DNA of 64,000 nt. Origin: Lysobacter sp. BMK333-48F3. GTDB taxonomy: Bacteria > Pseudomonadota > Gammaproteobacteria > Xanthomonadales > Xanthomonadaceae. How positions within the stretch are numbered: the first letter of the stretch is position 1; each line of letters starts with the position of its first letter. A program made the translations under genes and the position numbers. The stretch is from assembly GCF_019733395.1 (NCBI RefSeq), contig NZ_JAIHOO010000001.1:806001-870000 (forward strand). The letters are read 5' to 3'. The notes beneath the pieces are model-generated. The model did no database searches and was not told the DNA's origin. It saw only the letters and a list, made by a program, of their open reading frames with translations. Shown in pieces: positions 8,501 to 16,700 of this stretch.

Positions 8501-9871
8501 CCAGCTTGGCTCGAAGCGGTTTCCCAGATGCATCCGACCGTTGTCGATACAACGATCGGAAATGAGCTCATGGCCGAATTGAAGGACGAGGATGCGAAGC
8601 ATTCGATGCTCTTGCAGGATATCTCCTATGCACCCCGCTCGGTCATCTCGCTGTTTCTCGGACGCATTCGATTCTGGCTGAAAGACTCCCTTGCCAATGG
8701 AGGCGCTTTCATTCTGGAAGCCGACAAAATAGATCGTGCAACGAAGCTCCTTCTCGACCATGGAGATGACCAAGACGTTGCGTACGTACGAGCAACTGGG
8801 ATACCGAAGTTGCAAGGCCTCCCGGAACCGTCAGAAATCCTGTTCTGGCTCCCGATCCTCGCGCGGCTGGATCCAGCGGTATGCGTCGAAGAAATGGAGC
8901 GGCTGGCCGCGTCGATCTTGCCTGCGCAGCAATCGCAGGTGGTCGAATGGTTCTCGTCGCTATTCGGTCACGGATCCGATCTGGATCTATCCAAGCTCGA
9001 AGTATCACCTGAACTGCTGTTGCGGCTGGTCAGAATGGCCAATCGCCACGTCAGGTTCGAGGACGATCTGAATCATGAGGGCGTCCACTCGCCCGTCTCC
9101 CGGGATCACGCGCAGCGTGCCCGGAGTATGTTGGGGAACGCCCTATTGGGCATCAGGGGGCCCGGCGCATGGGACATCAAGATGCAGTTCGCCGATGACC
9201 CCGAAGTCGTGCATTACCGCGACCGTGTCCGGGCGGTTGCCCTTGAGAAGCTGGCGGAAGACTGGGATGCCGTCGTACTGAGCGAGGCCGATGTCTTGCT
9301 GTTGGAGCGGGAGCATGACTTCTCGCCAACCAGCCGCGTGGAGATGGCGGCCTTGCTCGACACGAGGCTTGCCGACGTCGAAGATCTTCTGCTACAGGAC
9401 GCGTCACCGCGGGAGCTTTGGGCGACGATCAGCATCGAACGATTGCTACGCCGTGCACTGGCGGCAGAATTGCAGAAGATGGCCCGGTGCGCCTACACGG
9501 TCAATCAGGAAGCCGTGACGGGCGACGAGAAGGAATCCGATATCCGCTTGGCCTCTACTGCAGCCTATCTTGAGGCGGTGATCGAACTCAAGATCGGCGA
9601 TAAGGACTACTCTTTCTCCGATCTGCGGGATGCGCTTCATGCGCAACTGGTTGGCAAGTACATGGCACCAGAGCACCGGCGGGTAGGATGCCTATTGATC
9701 TCGGTCTCGACCGATCGATTCTGGAAGGATCCGGACACCGGAAACCGGATGGAATTCGAAGAGGTGATCGCTCGCCTAGATGCTGAAGCGAAAGTATTGG
9801 CGGCCAACTTGGGATACGGGGCGTTTGTTGCCGTCAGGGGCCTCGACCTGCGCCCCAGAAGTTGGATGTAG
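5582..9871 (+). CDS. NACHT/STAND-like NTPase with C-terminal PD-(D/E)XK-like domain; candidate antiphage protein
   Basis: 1429 residues. The P-loop domain is at the N-terminus: Walker A SEAGMGKT (53-60, K59, T60), Walker B AFFFLDSIDEL (113-123, D118, D121, E122) and sensor VLTTRPT (151-157), a NACHT/STAND pattern. Residues about 250-1290 have no clear family and look mostly helical, as in a superhelical sensor. The last 110 residues carry D1320, then IELK with E1335 and K1337, then HAQLVGKYM and the strand CLLISVS. This matches the D..ExK..QL..Y layout of restriction-endonuclease-like effector domains. The gene is visibly AT-richer than its neighbours, stands alone, and has no clear ribosome binding site at ATG 5582. 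Transfer and a single-gene abortive-infection defence are inferred. Confidence 0.7.
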   Translation: MATTGQDLNRTFFDLPTDENTQIETAELLADLAIGGRIGWSTLLDSERILIVSEAGMGKTYECQRQQKRLWEEGRSAFFVELAMLATDPLERQFSAEEKQRFDNWKTAQTERAFFFLDSIDELRLTQRSFETTLKQFAATLSDNLERACIVLTTRPTAFDLNIVRRRLPVQPPPDVFVPEDYFANVAMNVNREKSAKRSPPDWRFVALSALDEKQMRALAVAQGVGDPDALLNAVNAHHANDFAKRPLDFLELCGDWKVHGRIRAHREQVNSSIDIKLRARGDRPERTQLPPQRARDGAARLALAALLSRKLTLWHSSDNDRGRGDATLDPAKILDDWSDDEVKTLLERPLFGFATYGRVRFHNRSIVEFLAAERLKLLVDRGLPIRALMRLLFATTPEGQRIVKPSLRPVAAWLAPHISTVRAHLLEHEPSVLLRYGDPGSLNLTLRTQALERYVHMYGAGGWRGQGIPNLQVQRLATNDLNDVIARLWAGGVRNPEVRETLLELIGAGQMTGCADIAYGVATDSDNDARDRLNGLLALAELQDSRLSALLDLIAASSPDWPEDLARSVIPHLFPHHLSVPQLVKTLARLSPKSREIDGVSTMLPLNIANAKLEPTALAELQHGLTALVFNSCSWHDQYYRVTSGRQDLVPALLIASRRRLEIGETGSDLFDAVALAGLLARLDHNATEDTKTLRAALTEAPSEARAGVFWANDRLVREHYPKADCEPFLRLHQFQSHGAYQIELQKDSDWLLGALSDTSRSLADRELALETSLRYSGDHRDRLALLKQLVAMSSDSEVLENRAKGHLNAVENPSPPPAWQIEDEKRRERSQRKHAKDLASWKLFWRELNNDPETAFSESRIDNTNWNLWRAMEKDAQDRSFSGWNPGFIERVFDKNMADRFRIALAAAWRKDRPTLKSERPADHRNSYLMRWRMGLSGLYAESESASWASKLTTEEADLACRYALLDLNRLPAWLEAVSQMHPTVVDTTIGNELMAELKDEDAKHSMLLQDISYAPRSVISLFLGRIRFWLKDSLANGGAFILEADKIDRATKLLLDHGDDQDVAYVRATGIPKLQGLPEPSEILFWLPILARLDPAVCVEEMERLAASILPAQQSQVVEWFSSLFGHGSDLDLSKLEVSPELLLRLVRMANRHVRFEDDLNHEGVHSPVSRDHAQRARSMLGNALLGIRGPGAWDIKMQFADDPEVVHYRDRVRAVALEKLAEDWDAVVLSEADVLLLEREHDFSPTSRVEMAALLDTRLADVEDLLLQDASPRELWATISIERLLRRALAAELQKMARCAYTVNQEAVTGDEKESDIRLASTAAYLEAVIELKIGDKDYSFSDLRDALHAQLVGKYMAPEHRRVGCLLISVSTDRFWKDPDTGNRMEFEEVIARLDAEAKVLAANLGYGAFVAVRGLDLRPRSWM

Positions 9872-10028
9872 CGCCATTTAAACAACGATGCCGGATGACC
9901 GCTTTGCGTCGGAAACCGCTACTCTGATCTGATCGCGCGCCCATTGGATCACCATGAAATACCGGGCCGCCAGGGCATTGCTCCTTGTGCACCCCATTAG
10001 GAGCGATCTTGTCTATTGAAAATGAAAA

Positions 10029-10048
10029 AGGGGCTCGTAAGAGCCCCT
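10029..10048 (-). terminator. terminator of the nrdJ region
   Basis: Eight-base stem AGGGGCTC / GAGCCCCT with a GTAA loop. On the minus strand it is followed by CTTTTTCATTTTC, a typical U tract. It lies about 120 bases past the nrdJb stop. The rest of 9872-10171 holds no gene that I can see. Confidence 0.75.
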
Positions 10049-10171
10049 AGTAGAGTTTCAAGAGTGGAATAGCGTCTTATGCCAGCCCCGGTAGCGGCTT
10101 ATAGATGCCCGACTAGCGACTTTTGGCTATCCGCACACGGCGCCCGCAGCGGCCGTGTTACCCGCAACGCA

Positions 10172-10954
10172 TCAGCCGCACTTGCTGTAACCACAGTTCA
10201 AGCAGGTCGCGCAGCCGTCCATGATCACCACCGCCTTGGTGCTGCACTTGTGGCACATGGTGGCGGTGGGCGGGAACGAGGCGCCTTCGCCGGTGACGGC
10301 GACGTCTTCGTTGCGGGCCTCGTCGCCGGCCGGGCCGGCGGGGCTCACGTCAGAGTTTTTTTTTGCGCGGTCTTCGTAGGCGCGGCGCTTTTCGGCGATC
10401 AGCGCGCGCTGGGCGTCGCTCATCTCCGGGTCGTGCAGCATGCCGATCGACTTGAGGTGGTCTTCGACGATGGCGCCCATCTCGGCGACCAGCGAGGGCA
10501 TGTACACGCCGCCGGCCTTGAAGTAGCCGCCGCGCGGGTCGAACACGGCCTTCATCTCGTCGACCAGGAAGGTCACGTCGCCGCCCTTGCGGAACACCGC
10601 CGACATGATGCGCGTGAGCGCCACGATCCACTGGAAGTGGTCCATGTTCTTGGAGTTGATGAAGATCTCGAACGGACGGCGCGATTCGTGTTCGGTGCCG
10701 GCGTTGAGCACGATGTCGTTGATGGTCACGTACAGCGCGTGCTCGAACAGCGGCGATTTGATCTTGTAGGTGGAGCCGACCAGGATCTCGGGGCGCTCGA
10801 TGCGCTCGTGCATCTGGATGACGTTGTCGGCCGGCGCTTCTTCCGCCTTCGCCGACGGGGCGCTGGCAGCGGCCGCCTTGGCCGCTTCCTTGGCCTTGTC
10901 TTCCGGGGTGACGACGCTGTAGCCCTTGATTTTCTTCTCGATCTTGACGGCCAT
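10172..10954 (-). CDS. nrdJb: ribonucleotide reductase NrdJb subunit (TSCPD domain protein)
   Basis: 260 residues. It matches the small partner of split adenosylcobalamin-dependent (class II) reductases. An Ala/Lys-rich linker at 20-45 is followed by a TSCPD-like domain (about 55-180, including the stretch EIFINSKNMDHFQWIVALTR). The tail is cysteine-rich: C234/C237, C248/C251 and C254/C259 (CHKC..CATCLNCGYSKCG). In class II enzymes such a tail re-reduces the active-site disulfide. A run of nine A residues (coding strand, 10356-10364) encodes KKN just before the tail. The gene lies downstream of nrdJa, with a histone H1-like gene between them. ATG 10954 is preceded by AGGAG. Confidence 0.85.
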   Translation of the reverse strand: MAVKIEKKIKGYSVVTPEDKAKEAAKAAAASAPSAKAEEAPADNVIQMHERIERPEILVGSTYKIKSPLFEHALYVTINDIVLNAGTEHESRRPFEIFINSKNMDHFQWIVALTRIMSAVFRKGGDVTFLVDEMKAVFDPRGGYFKAGGVYMPSLVAEMGAIVEDHLKSIGMLHDPEMSDAQRALIAEKRRAYEDRAKKNSDVSPAGPAGDEARNEDVAVTGEGASFPPTATMCHKCSTKAVVIMDGCATCLNCGYSKCG

Positions 10955-11037
10955 GGGCCCGACTCCTGGTGCTGTATTGCTTGTTCTTGTGGGTGTTGCG
11001 GCGGGTGCGGCCGGGGATCGGCCGGCCCCGCCCTAAG

Positions 11038-11063
11038 CCCTCTCCCGCAGCCGCGGGAGAGGG
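11038..11063. repeat. GC-rich hairpin, terminator or REP-like
   Basis: Perfect 11-base stem CCCTCTCCCGC / GCGGGAGAGGG with an AGCC loop, ten bases past the stop of the histone-like gene. The same CCCTCTCCCGC sequence recurs at 38955, so it belongs to a dispersed palindrome family and may also end transcripts. Confidence 0.6.
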
Positions 11064-11073
11064 AGGGTGCCGA

Positions 11074-11568
11074 TCAGCGCTTGGCGGCCTTCTTGGCGGC
11101 CTTCTTCGCCGGCGCCTTCTTGGCCGCCTTCTTTACCGTCTTCTTGGCTGCGGCCTTCTTGGCCGGCGCCTTCTTGGCTGCGGCTTTCTTCGCCGGAGCC
11201 TTCTTGGCGGCCGCCTTCCTGGCCGGGGCCTTCTTCGCCGCCTTCTTCACCGCTTTCTTGGCGGTGGCCTTCTTGGCGGCCTTTTTGGCCGCTTTCTTGG
11301 CGGTCTTCTTGGTGGCCTTCTTCGCGGTCTTCTTGCCGGTCAGGTCGGACACTTCCTTCTTGGCCTTGGCGCTGGCCTTGGCGAGCTTCTTCTTCGCCGT
11401 GCCGACCGCCTTCTTGGCGGCCTTGCGCGCCTTGGTCGCGGTCTTCTTGACCGTGGCCACGGCCTCCTCGGCGCGCGTGGCGATCGCGCTGCCGATGTTG
11501 GACGCGGTTTCCTTCACGTTCTCGGCGGCCTGGGTCAGCGTCGCCGTCACTCCATTACCGTTGCTCAT
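11074..11568 (-). CDS. histone H1-like, Lys/Ala-rich DNA-binding protein
   Basis: 164 residues. Residues 1-45 form an amphipathic helix-like head (coiled or DUF883-like). The rest is almost only K, A, T, V and P in degenerate KKAPAKKAA repeats, as in eukaryotic H1 tails and the bacterial AlgP and HctB proteins. Such tails bind and compact DNA without strong sequence preference. ATG 11568 has a clear AGGAGG ribosome binding site. The gene sits between nrdJa and nrdJb on the same strand. The Lys/Ala tract is low complexity, and repeat number is likely to vary among strains. Confidence 0.82.
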   Translation of the reverse strand: MSNGNGVTATLTQAAENVKETASNIGSAIATRAEEAVATVKKTATKARKAAKKAVGTAKKKLAKASAKAKKEVSDLTGKKTAKKATKKTAKKAAKKAAKKATAKKAVKKAAKKAPARKAAAKKAPAKKAAAKKAPAKKAAAKKTVKKAAKKAPAKKAAKKAAKR

Positions 11569-11814
11569 GGTGCCCTCCTGGTGGGCAGACTGCTCTGGGC
11601 GATGAATGCGATTACTGCAATCGGGGTGTTGCGGTGACGATGCTATACCTGCTGCGAGCGTGCGGAACAGTGGCCGGTTCCGCCCGCCCGGGCCTGGCTG
11701 AATGTGCCCGCGGACCGGCCCGGGTTCCGCGTGCGGGCGGTGCGGCCGCCGACCGGACGGAGCGCCGTCGCGCGCCCGCCCGCCGAGCGGCGGACGGGGC
11801 GGCGGCGGACGCCG

Positions 11815-13968
11815 TCAGAACTTGCCGTAATACCCTTCCTTGAGCGCGTCGAACAGGTTGGCGGCGGTGTGCATCTCGCCGTCGTATTCGATCTGTTCGT
11901 TGCCCTTGACCTCGAGCACGCTGCCGTCTTCGAGCTCGAAGCGGTAGGTGGTGTTCTCCAGGTCCGCTTCCTTGACCAGCACGCCCTGGAAGGCGGCCGG
12001 GTTGAAGCGGAAGGTGGTGCAGCCCTTGAGCCCCTGCTCGTGGGCGTAGCGGTAGATGTCCTTGAAGTCCTCGTAGGGGTAGTCGGTCGGGACGTTCGCG
12101 GTCTTGGAGATCGAGCTGTCGACCCACTTCTGCGCGGCGGCCTGGACGTCGACGTGCTCCTTCGGGGTGATGTCGTCGGCGGCGATGAAGTAGTCGGGCA
12201 GCTTGGCCTCGGCCTCGTCGCTGAACGGCATCGCCTTGGCGTTGATCAGCTCGCGGTAGGCCAGCAGCTCGAAGGAGTAGACGTCGACCTTCTCCTTGGA
12301 CTTCTTGCCTTCGCGGATCACGTTGCGGCTGTAGTGGTGGGCGAACGAGGGCTCGATGCCGTTGGAGGCGTTGTTGGCCAGCGACAGCGAGATGGTCCCG
12401 GTCGGGGCGATCGAGCTGTGGTGGGTGAAGCGGGCGCCGATGTCGGCCAGCTCCTCGACCAGTTCCGGGGCGACCTCGGCCACGCGCTGCATGTAGCGCG
12501 AGTACTTGGCGTGCAGCACCTTGCCCGGGATCTCCTGGCCGACCTTCCAGCCGTCGGCCTTCATCTCCGGACGCTTGCGCAGCATCTCGGCGGTGACGGC
12601 GAAGATCTCGTCCATGATCGGCGCGGCGCCCTTCTCCTTGGCCAGGGCCAGGCCCATTTCCCAGCCGGCCACGGCCATTTCGCGGGCGATGCGCTCGGTG
12701 AACTCGCACGACTGCGCCGAGCCGTACTTCATCTTGAGCATGGTCACGGTGCTGCCCAGGCCGAGGAAGCCCATGCCGTGGCGGCGCTTGCGCATGATCT
12801 CGGCGCGCTGCTGCTCCAGCGGCAGGCCGTTGACCTCGACCACGTTGTCGAGCATGCGGGTGAACACGCGCACGACTTCCTTGTATTCCTCCCAGTCGAA
12901 CTCGGCCCGGTCGGTGAAGGCGTTGCGCACGAACTTGGTCAGGTTGACCGAGCCCAGCAGGCAGGCGCCGTACGGCGGCAGCGGCTGCTCGCCGCAGGGG
13001 TTGGTGGCGCGGATGGTCTCGCACCACCAGTTGTTGTTCATCTCGTTGACGCGGTCGATCAGGATGAAGCCCGGCTCGGCGTAGTCGTACGTCGAGACCA
13101 TGATCATGTCCCACAGGTGGCGGGCGCGGATGTGGCCGTAGATCTTGCACGCCACCAGGCCGTCGTCGCGGACGATGTAGTTGCGGTGGGTCGGCCAGTC
13201 GCGCCAGACCACGTGCTCGGCGTCGTCCAGGTTCAGGTCGCCCTGCTCCTTGATGTTGACCGGGAACACCAGCGGCCAGTCGGCGTCGGTCTTGACCGCG
13301 TCCATGAAGCCGTCCGTGATCAGCAGCGACAGGTTGAACTGGCGCAGGCGGCCGTCTTCGCGCTTGGCGCGGATGAAGTCCTTCACGTCCGGATGGCTGA
13401 CGTCGAAGGTGCCCATCTGGGCGCCGCGGCGGCCGCCGGCCGAGGACACGGTGAAGCACATCTTGTCGTAGATATCCATGAAGGACATCGGGCCGGAGGT
13501 GTAGGCGCCGGCGCCGGCGACGAAGGCGCCGCGCGGGCGCAGGGTGCTGAACTCGTAGCCGATGCCGCAGCCGGCCTTGAGGGTCAGGCCGGCCTCGTGG
13601 ACCTTCTCCAGGATCCCGTCCATCGAGTCTTCGATGGTGCCCGAGACGGTGCAGTTGATGGTCGAGGTCGCCGGCTTGTGCTCCAGCGCGCCGGCGTTGG
13701 AGGTGATGCGGCCGGCCGGGATCGCGCCGCGGCGCAGGGCCCAGACAAAGCGCTCGTACCAATACTGCTGCTTCTCGGCGCTGGGCTCGGCATCGGCCAG
13801 GGCGCGGGCCACGCGCTGGTAGGTCCCGTCGATGTCGGCATCGACCGCCTCCCCGCTCTTGGTCTTGAGGCGGTATTTCTTGTCCCAGATGTCCTGGGAC
13901 GCGGGTTGCAGGGCGATGTCTCGTTCCACCGCCGCGTTCTTGACCGCCTCGAGGCGCACCGTGCTCAT
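11815..13968 (-). CDS. nrdJa: adenosylcobalamin-dependent (class II) ribonucleotide reductase, large subunit
   Basis: 717 residues, the expected length for NrdJa. It reduces ribonucleotides to deoxyribonucleotides with B12 as radical source and so works with or without oxygen. Visible catalytic parts are C106 in STINCTVSGTI, and N323, C325 and E327 in the NPCGEQPLPP loop that carries the thiyl radical and the N/C/E triad. The glycine-rich GAQMGTF and LGSVNL strands of the ten-stranded barrel are present. The C-terminal redox cysteines are not on this chain but on NrdJb downstream. ATG 13968 follows GAGGAG at a rather long 12-base spacing. I saw no cobalamin riboswitch in the leader. Confidence 0.93.
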   Translation of the reverse strand: MSTVRLEAVKNAAVERDIALQPASQDIWDKKYRLKTKSGEAVDADIDGTYQRVARALADAEPSAEKQQYWYERFVWALRRGAIPAGRITSNAGALEHKPATSTINCTVSGTIEDSMDGILEKVHEAGLTLKAGCGIGYEFSTLRPRGAFVAGAGAYTSGPMSFMDIYDKMCFTVSSAGGRRGAQMGTFDVSHPDVKDFIRAKREDGRLRQFNLSLLITDGFMDAVKTDADWPLVFPVNIKEQGDLNLDDAEHVVWRDWPTHRNYIVRDDGLVACKIYGHIRARHLWDMIMVSTYDYAEPGFILIDRVNEMNNNWWCETIRATNPCGEQPLPPYGACLLGSVNLTKFVRNAFTDRAEFDWEEYKEVVRVFTRMLDNVVEVNGLPLEQQRAEIMRKRRHGMGFLGLGSTVTMLKMKYGSAQSCEFTERIAREMAVAGWEMGLALAKEKGAAPIMDEIFAVTAEMLRKRPEMKADGWKVGQEIPGKVLHAKYSRYMQRVAEVAPELVEELADIGARFTHHSSIAPTGTISLSLANNASNGIEPSFAHHYSRNVIREGKKSKEKVDVYSFELLAYRELINAKAMPFSDEAEAKLPDYFIAADDITPKEHVDVQAAAQKWVDSSISKTANVPTDYPYEDFKDIYRYAHEQGLKGCTTFRFNPAAFQGVLVKEADLENTTYRFELEDGSVLEVKGNEQIEYDGEMHTAANLFDALKEGYYGKF

Positions 13969-14736
13969 GCCTGTTTCGTCTCCTCAATCTTGACGACGGG
14001 CCGTTGGGTTGCGCCCGCCATCGGTGGTTTCTTATGTACGTGGCAACCGGGTCAGGGCTCGGCGCGCGCGGCGGCGAGGGGTCTTAGCGGGTGCCGGAAC
14101 GTCTTGTGTAACGCTTGTTTCGTCTAGGTCGTGTCGCGGTGTTGCGACCGGCCTCCGGAAGCGCGTCCCGGACCCCGGTCCGCCGTCAGCCCCCCGCCGA
14201 CGGCAATGCGCGCGATCGCGTGGTTACGCGCCGCGTGCGGCTGTTTATGGTCGTGTTTCGAGGTTCGCGCCGGTACTCGTCATGCGCCCGCTCACTGTCA
14301 AGGCGACGCCTAACCGACCCAAGCCGAACCCCTAAGCTTGGGCTCCCTCCGCGGGGCCGACCACTAGATGTTGTGGCCTCGCAGGGACCTCAAGCTACGC
14401 CCGGCGTTGCGGGAAGTCAACGCCTTTTTGATGGCTATCACGCTTTATCCGGAGCCGCGCGGGCACGCATCGCAGTTCCGGCGCGGGCCCGGAGAAGTGT
14501 GCCGAGCGGGCCCGCGCGGCCGCGCCGGACACCCTGGGCAGCGGCCACTTCATCGGCTATTTATTGCCGCTCTCCGACACTGGCGGACGGAACCAGATCG
14601 GGCCGGCACGGTCCAAGCCGGCGGCACGCGCAGGCTCGTCCGAGCCGGCGCCGCCCACTTGATCGACCCCGCTGCCGCCACGATCTCGTCCCCGACAGCT
14701 CCGCCACCGACCACCGCCGACCGGAACCGCTACGCG
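13969..14736. other. 768-bp divergent regulatory region between nrdJa and the Do-type protease
   Basis: No convincing gene. Seen on the minus strand is TTGACA, about 320 bases before nrdJa, as a possible -35. A hairpin CCCAAGC / GCTTGGG lies at 14318-14342. No B12 box, NrdR box or sigma-E consensus was recognised. Confidence 0.4.
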
Positions 14737-16173
14737 ATGCGCCCCTTGCCGACCCTGCTGACCCTCGCCCTCGCCGCCGCCTTCGGCGGTTTCGCCGCCA
14801 CCGCGATCCGCGACGGCCTGCAGGCGCCCGCGCAGGCCTCGCCGGCGGCCGCGGCCCTGCCCCTGCCGACCACCGCGGCCCTGCCGGCCTCGGTCGGCGG
14901 CCAGGTCTTGCCGTCGCTGGCGCCGATGCTGCAGCGAGTCACCCCGGCGGTGGTCAGCGTGCACACCAAGCAGACGGTGCGGATCCGCAACCCCTTCGCC
15001 AACGATCCGTTCTTCCGCCGCATGTTCCCCAACATCCCGCAGGAGCGGATCAACGAGTCGCTGGGCTCGGGCGTGATCATCGACGCCAAGAACGGCTACG
15101 TGCTGACCAACCACCACGTCATCGAAGGCGCCGACGAGGTGTCGGTGACCCTGGCCGACGGGCGCACGGTCAAGGCCGAGTTCCTCGGCTCCGACCCGGA
15201 CACCGACGTGGCGGTGATGCGGATCCCGGCGCAGAACCTCAGCGCGATCGCCCTGGCCGACTCCGACGCGCTCAAGGTCGGCGACTTCGTGGTCGCGGTC
15301 GGCAACCCGTTCGGGATCGGCCAGACGGTCACCTCGGGCATCGTCTCGGCGGTCGGCCGCAGCGGCCTGCGCGGCCTGGGCTACCAGAACTTCATCCAGA
15401 CCGACGCCTCGATCAATCCGGGCAATTCCGGCGGCGCCCTGGTCAATCTCAACGGCGAGCTGATCGGCATCAACACCGCCAGCTTCAACCCGCAAGGCAG
15501 CATGGCCGGCAATATCGGCCTGGGCTTCGCGATCCCGGCCAACCTGGCGCGCAACATCAAGGACCAGCTGATCGCCAACAACGGCGTGGTCCGGCGCGGC
15601 ACCCTGGGGCTGGAATCGCAGGACGTGACCGCGCAGCTCGCGGCCGCGCTCAAGCTGGCCGAACCGCGCGGCGCGCTGGTCTCGCGCGTGTTCGGCGGCA
15701 GCGCCGCGGCCGCCGCCGGGCTCAAGCCGGGCGACGTGATCCTCAGCGCCAACGGCCAGCGCATCGACAACCGCGATGCGCTGCGCAACTTCGAAGGCCT
15801 GCAGGCGATCGGCAGCAAGATCGCCCTGGAGGTGCGCCGCGAGGGCCAGACCCTGCAGCTCAACGCCAGCCTGCGCGAGCAGCCCAAGGCGGTGGCCGGC
15901 ACCGAACTCGATCCGCGCCTGACCGGCGCGACCTTCGCCGAGATGCCCGAGCGCCTGCGCCAGGCCGGCTACGCCGGCGTGCTGGTCGAGAGCGTCGCCC
16001 GCGGCAGCCGCGCCGAGGCCAATCAGTTGCGCAAGGACGACATCGTCGTCGCCGCCACCAGCGGCGAATTCGACGATCTGCCGGGCTTCCGCGCCAGCTT
16101 CACGCGCAACCCGGCACAGTTGGTGTTGCGTATCGTGCGCGGCAACCGCCGCGGCGACCTGCAAATGCAGTAA
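14737..16173 (+). CDS. degQ: periplasmic serine endoprotease, Do/DegQ family
   Basis: 478 residues from ATG 14737. The start is chosen because the signal-anchor or signal peptide (PTLLTLALAAAFGG) begins just after it; the longer reading frame upstream has no domain. The trypsin-like domain has the catalytic triad H127 (TNHHV), D157 (DTDVAV) and S231 (NPGNSGGAL). Two PDZ domains follow, about 300-385 and 400-478. It degrades or refolds misfolded envelope proteins in the periplasm. Length and two PDZ domains fit DegP/DegQ; the short LA-loop favours DegQ. No neighbouring MucA/RseA-type gene is present. Confidence 0.9.
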   Translation: MRPLPTLLTLALAAAFGGFAATAIRDGLQAPAQASPAAAALPLPTTAALPASVGGQVLPSLAPMLQRVTPAVVSVHTKQTVRIRNPFANDPFFRRMFPNIPQERINESLGSGVIIDAKNGYVLTNHHVIEGADEVSVTLADGRTVKAEFLGSDPDTDVAVMRIPAQNLSAIALADSDALKVGDFVVAVGNPFGIGQTVTSGIVSAVGRSGLRGLGYQNFIQTDASINPGNSGGALVNLNGELIGINTASFNPQGSMAGNIGLGFAIPANLARNIKDQLIANNGVVRRGTLGLESQDVTAQLAAALKLAEPRGALVSRVFGGSAAAAAGLKPGDVILSANGQRIDNRDALRNFEGLQAIGSKIALEVRREGQTLQLNASLREQPKAVAGTELDPRLTGATFAEMPERLRQAGYAGVLVESVARGSRAEANQLRKDDIVVAATSGEFDDLPGFRASFTRNPAQLVLRIVRGNRRGDLQMQ

Positions 16174-16335
16174 CGTCGCGGGGCGAACGCGCCGCCGCGA
16201 ACGGCATGAACGCGCGTCGCACGATGCGACGACGACCACCGCCGCCTAGGAACGGGCCCCGCCCGCGTCCGACCGCGGTCCGCCAGAACCCTGGATTTGT
16301 TCCGCGGTTCGTCCCTTGCACGGAGGAAGACCCCG

Positions 16336-16698
16336 ATGACCCCCACCTCGACCGACGCGATCAAGAGCAACCTCGGCCAGGCCGGCTCCCACCTCAAGCA
16401 GGCCGCGGTCGACGCCGGCGATGCGCTGCGCAGCGCCGCCAGCGTGGCCGGCGACGAACTCAAGATCGGCAAGGCCAACGTCAAGTCCGACCTGGCCGAC
16501 GGCGCCCTGGCCGGGATCGCCGCCGCCGAGCATGCCGGCGGCGCCGCGCGCGAACAGGTCGATGCGCTGATGGACAAGGGCCGCGACCTGATCGAAAGCG
16601 CCGCCGACCTGGTCCGCGAGCGTCCGCTGGCCTCGTTCGGCATCGCCTTCGCCGCCGGCTTCATCATCGCCAAGCTGGCCCGCGGCAGCGACAAGTAA
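16336..16698 (+). CDS. DUF883 family (ElaB/YqjD-like) protein
   Basis: 120 residues. A long Ala-rich amphipathic helical region is followed by a C-terminal hydrophobic segment (LASFGIAFAAGFIIAKLA, about 98-115) and a short basic end, the layout of the ElaB/YqjD/YgaM proteins. These are inner-membrane tail-anchored proteins reported to bind ribosomes in stationary phase in E. coli. ATG 16336 has GGAGGAAG upstream. It is the first gene of a close-set run with a holin-like membrane protein and a third small membrane protein, an arrangement common in proteobacteria. Confidence 0.85.
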   Translation: MTPTSTDAIKSNLGQAGSHLKQAAVDAGDALRSAASVAGDELKIGKANVKSDLADGALAGIAAAEHAGGAAREQVDALMDKGRDLIESAADLVRERPLASFGIAFAAGFIIAKLARGSDK

Positions 16699-16700
16699 GC

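Noticed and set aside
13969..14400. Cobalamin riboswitch before the B12-dependent reductase
   Set aside because: I looked for the B12 box and the conserved GCCACTG element on the minus strand; only a poor partial match (GAGCCCTGACCCGGTTGCCA) is present.
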